Below, piece after piece: positions 1 to 4,187 of a stretch of DNA of 7,439 nt. Position 1 is the stretch's first letter, and each line of letters begins with the position of its first letter. The DNA comes from CAZRVH01 sp964608325 (GTDB taxonomy: Bacteria > Patescibacteriota > Gracilibacteria > Peribacterales > Peribacteraceae). The notes below the pieces were generated by a model, which saw only the letters and a list, made by a program, of their open reading frames with translations, was not told the origin of the DNA and did no database searches. The stretch is from assembly GCA_964608325.1 (NCBI GenBank), contig CAZSMX010000029.1, forward strand, positions 1-7,439, written 5' to 3'. The position numbers and the translations under genes were made by a program.

Positions 1-168
1 GACGTGGACGAGATCCAAGAAGACGTGGGCGAAATCGAGAAGGACGTGGATGAAATCCAGAAGGACGTGGACGAGATCGAAAAGGATCTCGACGTGATCC
101 AGGAAGACGTGGACGAGATCGAGAAAGACATCGACGAAATCCAGAAGGACGTGGACGAGATCGAAAAG
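1..168 (+). repeat. Eight tandem 21-bp repeats coding for heptads, with 84-bp super-period
   Basis: Eight in-frame 21-bp units run from 1 to 168. Units 4 (64-84) and 8 (148-168) are identical in DNA. At protein level the last two variable positions follow the same order in units 1-4 and 5-8 (QE, EK, QK, EK), so the array reads as two copies of an 84-bp block. Many differences between units are synonymous (gag/gaa, gac/gat), as expected if protein sequence is conserved. The array probably continues left of the window. Confidence 0.85.
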
Positions 169-285
169 GACGGGCCCGAGGACGAGAAGCGCGATACGCA
201 GAACAAGGAGACGCTCGACAAGATCGAATCGAGGCTCGTGTCGCTGCTGGGACAGCTGGAAAAAATGAAGGACGGGATGAAATAA
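1..285 (+). CDS. Acidic heptad-repeat coiled-coil protein, C-terminal part (5'-truncated)
   Basis: The reading frame is open at the left edge, so the true start is outside the window; a GTG at 4 is in frame but lies inside a repeat and is unlikely to be the start. The visible 94 residues begin with eight consecutive heptads of consensus D-V-D-E-I-(Q/E)-K. Val/Leu/Ile sits at the second position and Ile at the fifth, which is the 3-4 hydrophobic spacing of an alpha-helical coiled coil; the rest is Asp, Glu, Gln and Lys. After the repeats comes a charged break (DGPEDEKRD), then a second amphipathic helix rich in Leu and Lys to the end. No signal peptide, membrane segment or catalytic motif is visible in this part. 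It may be a structural or spacer coiled coil; the function is unknown. It ends 69 bases before the lipoprotein gene, without a clear terminator. Low complexity means similarity searches will hit unrelated coiled coils. Confidence 0.75.
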   Translation, partial: DVDEIQEDVGEIEKDVDEIQKDVDEIEKDLDVIQEDVDEIEKDIDEIQKDVDEIEKDGPEDEKRDTQNKETLDKIESRLVSLLGQLEKMKDGMK

Positions 286-340
286 TCGCCGTCTGTTGAT
301 TCCTTGGGCTGCATCTGGGAGAATCGAAACATTTGATTAG

Positions 341-354
341 CTTCCTCTTATTTT
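341..354 (+). promoter_or_regulatory. Pyrimidine tract directly before the lipoprotein start (no Shine-Dalgarno)
   Basis: CTTCCTCTTATTTT directly abuts the ATG at 355; 13 of 14 bases are pyrimidines and no purine-rich SD lies within 20 bases. Two other genes in the window show the same arrangement. An initiation role, for example ribosomal protein S1 binding, is inference. Confidence 0.35.
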
Positions 355-756
355 ATGAAGAAAACATTCATACTCCTTGCCTTCGCGTTGGCCGCATGCG
401 GACCGACGGCCTCAAACGATGAACCGCGCGTCACGGCACCCAACGAGATGGCGAACGGAATGGAACAAGACGATCCCCGCGAGAACATGAGCGTTCCATA
501 TAAGTGCGCCACGGGATCCTACGTGAGCGTGCAGTTCAATATGGCAATGGACAAGATCGCCATAAATGAGAACGGATCCGAGCCGTCGGTCCTGCTCCTT
601 ACCGCGACCGATTCCGGAAAGCTATTTGAAAACGCCGATTGGTCCGTCCATTTCAAAGGAGAAAACGCGGCCGTGACCGACAAGAAAACGGGGAACACGC
701 GCACGTGCACTCCTCCGTTCAGCAAGGACGCCCCGCCGATGAATTTCGGTAACTGA
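355..756 (+). CDS. Small lipoprotein, MliC-like (c-type lysozyme inhibitor family)
   Basis: The 133-residue product starts with a lipoprotein signal peptide: MKKT, a hydrophobic core (residues 5-14), then lipobox L-A-A-C with the lipidated Cys at 15. A Pro/Asn/Asp/Glu-rich linker of about 30 residues follows, consistent with a tether outside the membrane. The globular part (about 47-120) starts V-P-Y-K-C-A-T-G-S-Y-V-S-V and ends with a C-T-P-P segment. The pattern of an early Y-x-C-x-x-G, a beta-rich body with W-S-V-H-F-K-G, and a late Cys resembles the MliC/PliC fold; Cys51 and Cys118 could form the disulfide seen in that family. Known members bind c-type lysozyme and protect peptidoglycan, which would fit the PBP in this window, though that gene is on the other strand. 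The fold assignment rests on motif resemblance only. The start is the first ATG and gives a perfect signal peptide; no SD is present. Confidence 0.8.
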   Translation: MKKTFILLAFALAACGPTASNDEPRVTAPNEMANGMEQDDPRENMSVPYKCATGSYVSVQFNMAMDKIAINENGSEPSVLLLTATDSGKLFENADWSVHFKGENAAVTDKKTGNTRTCTPPFSKDAPPMNFGN

Positions 757-758
757 CA

Positions 759-791
759 CCCTCCTTTTCCCCTACCTCCCCCCTTCTTTTT
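759..791 (+). promoter_or_regulatory. 33-nt polypyrimidine leader abutting the DUF1761-like gene
   Basis: From 759 to 791 every base is C or T except A774, and the tract runs straight into the ATG at 792. It starts two bases after the TGA of the lipoprotein gene (754-756), so it is the whole intergenic region. There is no Shine-Dalgarno; the run even contains CCTCCTTTT, which resembles the anti-SD rather than the SD. It may be an SD-independent initiation site; alternatively it is simple low-complexity spacer. Confidence 0.4.
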
Positions 792-1229
792 ATGGAACAC
801 ATCCATGCTCTCGCGCTCTACACGCAAACGCATGTCCTGGGAATCCTTGCATGCATCATCGTCGCTTACGTCATCGGTTTCATGTGGCACGGCCCTCTCT
901 TCGGCAAGCAGTGGATGGCCTACAGCAAGATTACGCCGCCGAAAAAAGACGAAATGAAATTCTCGATGATGGCCCCGGGACTCATCGCGAGCTTCTTCCA
1001 TCAGCTCATCCTCTGCACGGTAATGGGACGCACGTTCCAACTCGTCGCCCTGACGAACGTCTGGCAGGCGTTGCTCATCGCGTTCATCCTCTGGCTGGCA
1101 TTCACCGGACTGGCGATTGCCAATAGCTACGCCTGGGAAGGCAAGAAGTTCGGACACTGGGCACTGAGCTCCGGCTACTACCTGGTCACGATGTTCGTCT
1201 CCGCGGCGATTCTGTACGCGACGCTGTAA
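792..1229 (+). CDS. DUF1761-like four-helix membrane protein
   Basis: The 145-residue protein has four predicted membrane segments at about 14-34, 58-79, 88-112 and 121-144, and little else. The first helix ends G-F-M-W-H-G-P-L-F-G-K-Q-W, closely resembling the G-x-x-W-Y-x-P-x-x-F-G-x-x-W signature of DUF1761 proteins. A short polar loop (T-P-P-K-K-D-E-M-K) leads to helix 2. The biochemical function of the family is not established. It lies 35 bases after the lipoprotein gene in the same direction, so the two may be co-transcribed. Its stop is only 4 bases from the stop of the convergent minus-strand gene, with no hairpin terminator between. The ATG at 792 fits the membrane topology and the family N-terminus. 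Confidence 0.8.
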   Translation: MEHIHALALYTQTHVLGILACIIVAYVIGFMWHGPLFGKQWMAYSKITPPKKDEMKFSMMAPGLIASFFHQLILCTVMGRTFQLVALTNVWQALLIAFILWLAFTGLAIANSYAWEGKKFGHWALSSGYYLVTMFVSAAILYATL

Positions 1230-1233
1230 CGGG

Positions 1234-1710
1234 TTATTTCCCTCCTTTCCTGAAGCGGTCCGGATCGAGGAAAATTTTCAGGATGTGCATATCCGGATGT
1301 TTCGCTATGGCTCTCTCCACCTCCCTCCTCCGTTCGTCGTCCCTCCATTGTTCAGGGTCATACTCGACGGGAAAAAAGGGATACGAAGCGCTGTTGTGAA
1401 CCGCTGGTCTTCCGTCCGTTTCGGTGACATGCCCCCAGTGATTCGCGACGACGAACTTTCTCAGCGCATCGATCGCGGCTGACTCGCCGGATATGTGAAG
1501 GGCGCCGAAATCGTCGTTTCGATGGATGATCCTGACATCCTCCAGAAGTCCGGCCATTTGCAACAGCTCCACGCGGGCGGCTTGCCTGGCGCGCATGACG
1601 CGGAACACAAGCTCCTCCTTCGAGGGTCTGTCAGGAAGGGTCTCGGACTCGTCGATATACTCCAATCCCACCGCCGTGCCGTAATGGATGCCGACCACGT
1701 ACTCCTTCAT
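1234..1710 (-). CDS. Unrecognised 158-aa protein downstream of the PBP gene
   Basis: I do not recognise a family. I chose the ATG at 1710 (MKEYVVGIHYG...) over the upstream TTG at 1746: the extra 12 codons come from a pyrimidine-rich stretch that matches the untranslated leaders of two other genes here, and would add a short hydrophobic run of low-complexity codons. The protein is soluble, with no signal peptide or membrane segment. It opens with a beta-strand-like segment (KEYVVGIHYG) and has a helix at about 31-57. A strand-helix unit follows (VRIIHRNDDFGALHISG then SAAIDALRKFVVANHW), and the C-terminus is charged, with several Arg and Asp residues. The strand-helix alternation hints at a small alpha/beta fold, but that is a guess. 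It starts 40 bases after the PBP stop on the same strand, so it probably sits in the PBP transcript. Confidence 0.7.
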   Translation of the reverse strand: MKEYVVGIHYGTAVGLEYIDESETLPDRPSKEELVFRVMRARQAARVELLQMAGLLEDVRIIHRNDDFGALHISGESAAIDALRKFVVANHWGHVTETDGRPAVHNSASYPFFPVEYDPEQWRDDERRREVERAIAKHPDMHILKIFLDPDRFRKGGK

Positions 1711-1730
1711 AAGGGGAAAATAGAGGAAAA
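1711..1730 (-). promoter_or_regulatory. Pyrimidine tract abutting the start of the 158-aa gene
   Basis: On the minus strand the 20 bases before the ATG at 1710 read TTTTCCTCTATTTTCCCCTT, pyrimidine except for one A. No Shine-Dalgarno is present. This is the third gene in the window with this start context and supports the ATG over the upstream TTG. Confidence 0.4.
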
Positions 1731-1750
1731 CCAATGAAACAATCAACGCG

Positions 1751-3892
1751 TTACCTCGCCTCTTTCCTGTTGGCGATAAGCTCCCTGGGAAAGCGCGTCA
1801 TGCCCTCGGGCCGCAATTCGTGGGCGGATTTCATGAATTCCTTCCACAGCGGCGCAACCACGTTCATGCCGTCCGCAGTCGGTTCCAGCGGCTGGTTATC
1901 GGCGTTGCCCACCCAGATGCCCAGGACGAACTCGGGGGAATACCCCATCGTCCACACGTCACCCGGCCTCAGAAGGCAGCGCTTCTCGGCGAAGACGTAG
2001 GTGACGCACTGGCTGCTCGTTCCCGTCTTCACCGCGGTCTGCAATCCGGGGATCGTCAGGGCCTCGCTCCACCGGGGCGTGGGGCGGATGGACGTGTCGC
2101 TCAGGATTCCCGTGAGCCAACGCGCGAAGAGCGGTTCCATGGCCTGGTGTTCCTGCTCGGCCATCTTCGTATCGAGCGGCTTGCCATCGACGGTCGAGAC
2201 GCTCTCGATGGTGGACAGCGGCGTGAACGTGCCCGCGTTTGCGAGCGTCAGGTAGCCCTGCACCATTTCGAACAGGGGCGTTTCGGCGGAACCGATGGCC
2301 AGCGGATAGCCGAAGCGGAACCACTCGTCCTGTTCGATCTTCACGTCCTTCACGTTGCGCGGCGTCACGATGCCCGCGCTGTAGGCCATGTCGAGCACGG
2401 CGTCCTCGCCCCCCGCGAGGAGAAGCGCGCGGATGGCGGGGATGTTGCGCGAAGCGGCGAGCGCATGGCTCACCTGCGTCCAGTCGCGGTAGCCGCCTTC
2501 GTAGTTGCGCGGTTGCTCCCCGCCGAGCGTCAGCGGCGCATCGAGCAGGAAGGTGGTGGGGTTCATGCCGTGCGCGAACGCGTTGGCGTAGACGAAGGGT
2601 TTGAAGCTGGATCCCGGCTGGCGCGGAACCATCGCCATGTCGATCATGGACCCCGGCTCGGTATCGGTGAACGATACGTTGCCGACGTACGCCAGGACGT
2701 GCCCCGTCTCGCGGTCGGCGGCGACAAGCGCGATGTTCTTCGCACCGTATGTTTCACGGATCTTCTGCGCGTTCTCGGACACGATCTTCTCGGCCAGTGC
2801 CTGGTACGCGGCGTCCAGCGTCGTCTTCACGATGCATCCGCCTCCGGCGAGATCGCAGGGCTTGTCCGTTTTGAACACCCCCTGGTTCAGCTGCTTCTGC
2901 ACCAGCAGCGAGAAATATGGCATGCCCACCACGCCCGCGCGCCGGCTGAAGACCATGGTTTGCAACTCCTCATTCGCCTTGGCCAGCTCCTCGTCGGAAA
3001 TGAAACCCGCGGCGCTCATCGTTTCCAACACCTTGTCCGTTCGGCCGGGAAGGTACAACGGACTTCCCTTCAGGCTGCGGAACGTCCGCCCGATGAGCCC
3101 CATGTCGATCTGGTCCTCGGGGATCTGGGAAAAATCCGTGACGATCCCCTTGCGGATGGAGTCGATGACGTCGTCGGGCACCTTGGAGTACACATGCTGT
3201 CCCAAGGGACTGAAGTACGTCGGCTTCTGGATCATCGCGGCCAGGACCGCGGACTGCGCGAGCGTCAGGTCCTTCGCGGAAATCCCGAAGTATGTCCGCG
3301 CGGCTTCTTCCGCGCCGTACATCGTGCCGCCGAACGCGACATGGTTCAGGTACAGGCCCAGGATACGGTCGCGGCTGGCGGCGTTTTCCAACTTGCAGGC
3401 GAGCATCAGCTCCAGTGCCTTGCGCGTGAAGCTTTTGTCGCCGCGATCCAGCATCAGGTTGCCCACAAGCTGCTGCGTGATGGTGGATGCACCTTCCGAT
3501 TTGAAATCGCTCATGTTCGCCATGGCCGCGCGGCTGATGGCGTGCAGGTCGATGCATCCGCGCGCCTCAAAGCGCCTGTCCTCGATCGCGATCACCGCCT
3601 GCTTGAGATGCAACGGGAACGACTCGTCGGAAAGTTCGATGCGATCCTTGTCCACGTAGATGCGGCGCAACACGTTCCCGTCCGCGTCCGTGAGCACGAC
3701 GCTCTGGGGAGCGAGGAAACTCTCGGCCGTCACGTCGGGCAACTGCATCCAAATCCCGCGGATCTGCACGGCGAAAATCGCGCACAAAATGAAGAAGTTC
3801 ACGGCGAGCGTGCGACGCAGCAAACGCTGCTTGGGCGTTTTGACCTGCAACGCTTTGGGTAGCGAGAAGATGGCGGGACGTGCGAATGCCAT
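1751..3892 (-). CDS. Bifunctional class A penicillin-binding protein (GT51 glycosyltransferase + transpeptidase)
   Basis: A 713-aa membrane-anchored enzyme that polymerises lipid II into glycan strands and cross-links the peptides outside the membrane. Numbering is from the proposed Met at 3892. A basic cytoplasmic tail precedes one membrane helix (about 29-48). The GT51 domain (about 60-230) has E104-D-R-R-F with the catalytic Glu, GASTITQQL at 134-142, and the typical LYLN...FG...YG.E.AA..YFG stretch. The transpeptidase domain (about 380-690) shows all three motifs: S428-S-F-K431, S481-R-N483 and K622-T-G-T. Length is normal for the family. Oddities: the His-Gly expected after EDRRF is replaced by R-G-C (111-113), and likely extracellular Cys pairs occur at 346/353 and 629/639, the second just after KTG. 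A start at 3904 would add MPYF, but that ATG overlaps the -10 box and the DNA there matches an unrelated gene. No SD. The next gene follows by 40 bases. Confidence 0.97.
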   Translation of the reverse strand: MAFARPAIFSLPKALQVKTPKQRLLRRTLAVNFFILCAIFAVQIRGIWMQLPDVTAESFLAPQSVVLTDADGNVLRRIYVDKDRIELSDESFPLHLKQAVIAIEDRRFEARGCIDLHAISRAAMANMSDFKSEGASTITQQLVGNLMLDRGDKSFTRKALELMLACKLENAASRDRILGLYLNHVAFGGTMYGAEEAARTYFGISAKDLTLAQSAVLAAMIQKPTYFSPLGQHVYSKVPDDVIDSIRKGIVTDFSQIPEDQIDMGLIGRTFRSLKGSPLYLPGRTDKVLETMSAAGFISDEELAKANEELQTMVFSRRAGVVGMPYFSLLVQKQLNQGVFKTDKPCDLAGGGCIVKTTLDAAYQALAEKIVSENAQKIRETYGAKNIALVAADRETGHVLAYVGNVSFTDTEPGSMIDMAMVPRQPGSSFKPFVYANAFAHGMNPTTFLLDAPLTLGGEQPRNYEGGYRDWTQVSHALAASRNIPAIRALLLAGGEDAVLDMAYSAGIVTPRNVKDVKIEQDEWFRFGYPLAIGSAETPLFEMVQGYLTLANAGTFTPLSTIESVSTVDGKPLDTKMAEQEHQAMEPLFARWLTGILSDTSIRPTPRWSEALTIPGLQTAVKTGTSSQCVTYVFAEKRCLLRPGDVWTMGYSPEFVLGIWVGNADNQPLEPTADGMNVVAPLWKEFMKSAHELRPEGMTRFPRELIANRKEAR

Positions 3893-3902
3893 AAAGTATG
3901 GC
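3888..3902 (-). promoter_or_regulatory. Palindrome over the PBP transcription and translation start (possible operator)
   Basis: The minus strand reads GCCATACTTTATGGC: a perfect 6-bp inverted repeat around a 3-bp centre, lying just after the -10 box and containing the start ATG in its second arm. Because the predicted transcription start falls inside it, it is better read as a protein-binding DNA site than an RNA hairpin. A 5-bp version sits at the same place in the copy at 6895-6909. Confidence 0.45.
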
Positions 3903-3930
3903 ATTTTATACTATTTTAGTATTTTGGCAA
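3903..3930 (-). promoter_or_regulatory. Promoter of the PBP gene, nearly leaderless
   Basis: On the minus strand, TTGCCA (3925-3930) is followed by a 16-nt AT-rich spacer and TAAAAT (3903-3908); each box matches the sigma-70 consensus at 5 of 6 positions. Transcription would start about 3895-3897, leaving only 3-5 bases before the ATG at 3892. The block is nearly identical to that at 6910-6937, which supports function. Confidence 0.7.
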
Positions 3931-3958
3931 TATTTGTGAAATTAGCATTTAAAACATA

Positions 3959-3983
3959 CCCCCGGCCCATAACAGGCCGGGGG
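3959..3983 (-). terminator. Hairpin terminator after the small-protein gene
   Basis: CCCCCGGCC (3959-3967) pairs perfectly with GGCCGGGGG (3975-3983) around a 7-base loop. On the minus strand the stem is followed by TATGTTTTAAAT, an imperfect T-run; on the plus strand no T-run follows. It lies 20 bases after the small-protein stop and about 28 bases before the PBP -35 box, so it separates the two transcription units. Stem strength is high; the broken T-run lowers confidence. Confidence 0.65.
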
Positions 3984-3991
3984 ATGATATG

Positions 3992-4023
3992 CGCGCAAGC
4001 TTCTCAGGCGAAGCCTGTGCGCG
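3992..4023 (-). repeat. Imperfect inverted repeat spanning the small-protein stop codon
   Basis: CGCGCA (3992-3997) pairs with TGCGCG (4018-4023), and inside them GCTTC (3999-4003) pairs with GAAGC (4010-4014), with an A/CTG internal loop. The TGA stop of the small gene (4004-4006) lies in the 6-base loop. With the stronger hairpin at 3959-3983 it forms a two-stem 3' end in the minus-strand transcript. It may stabilise the mRNA end or be a by-product of coding sequence. Confidence 0.4.
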
Positions 4024-4135
4024 GGGCGGTCCGTACGGGCATGGAAGCCCCGGGACCATCCGCAGCCGCCTTCGGGGGCGACTTTTTCTTGGGAGCTGCC
4101 GGCTTTTCCGGCTTTTTTTCCTCACTTTTCGACAC
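4004..4135 (-). CDS. 43-aa Lys/Pro/Ala-rich basic small protein
   Basis: GTG at 4135 opens a 43-codon frame ending at TGA (4004-4006). The protein begins MSKSEEKKPEKPAAPKKK and continues with S-P-P-K-A-A-A, then a Gly/Pro/Arg tail ending T-G-F-A. It has 8 Lys and 2 Arg against 4 acidic residues, no hydrophobic core and many Pro/Ala, so it is probably disordered. It resembles the basic tails of histone-H1-like or other nucleic-acid-binding proteins, but no family can be named. The main evidence that it is real is a full Shine-Dalgarno (AAGGAGG, 4143-4149) seven bases before the GTG, the only strong one in the window, and a terminator just after its stop. It lies 52 bases after the 903-aa gene, so it may be its distal operon partner. 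An AT-rich stretch (about 4171-4205) could also hold a weak promoter of its own. Confidence 0.65.
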   Translation of the reverse strand: MSKSEEKKPEKPAAPKKKSPPKAAADGPGASMPVRTAPRTGFA

Positions 4136-4142
4136 GGCGAGT

Positions 4143-4149
4143 CCTCCTT
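4143..4149 (-). promoter_or_regulatory. Strong Shine-Dalgarno of the small basic protein
   Basis: The minus strand reads AAGGAGG, seven bases upstream of the GTG at 4135. It is the textbook anti-16S match with ideal spacing. It decides the GTG start and contrasts with the SD-less starts of the neighbouring genes. Confidence 0.75.
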
Positions 4150-4187
4150 GAGGGAAAGAAAGAAATCAGCACTACGATTATTATGAA

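Noticed and set aside
1..168. Possible CRISPR-like or minisatellite array
   Set aside because: Units are contiguous without spacers, keep the reading frame and encode heptads, so it is a coding repeat.
519..1157. 212-codon minus-strand frame across the lipoprotein and DUF1761-like genes
   Set aside because: It overlaps two well-supported genes and gives a charged, low-complexity product with no recognisable motif.
1711..1746. TTG start at 1746 giving the 158-aa protein 12 extra residues
   Set aside because: The added segment is encoded by a pyrimidine-rich tract like other leaders here, and the ATG at 1710 begins a normal strand-like N-terminus.
1820..3862. 680-codon open frame on the plus strand opposite the PBP gene, plus a 352-codon one at 2601-3659
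   Set aside because: Both lie wholly antisense to a certain PBP gene; the products are rich in Arg, His, Gly or Ser with no domain, as expected from third-position GC bias.
4098..4119. Plus-strand terminator shape: GCCGG, CTTTT loop, CCGGC, then seven T
   Set aside because: It lies inside the small basic protein gene and is explained by its Lys and Pro codons (AAA/AAG, CCG); no plus-strand gene ends nearby.
3660..4151. 163-codon plus-strand frame running from the PBP start into the intergenic region
   Set aside because: It is antisense to the PBP N-terminus, the shared promoter, the terminator and the small gene; its composition is arbitrary.
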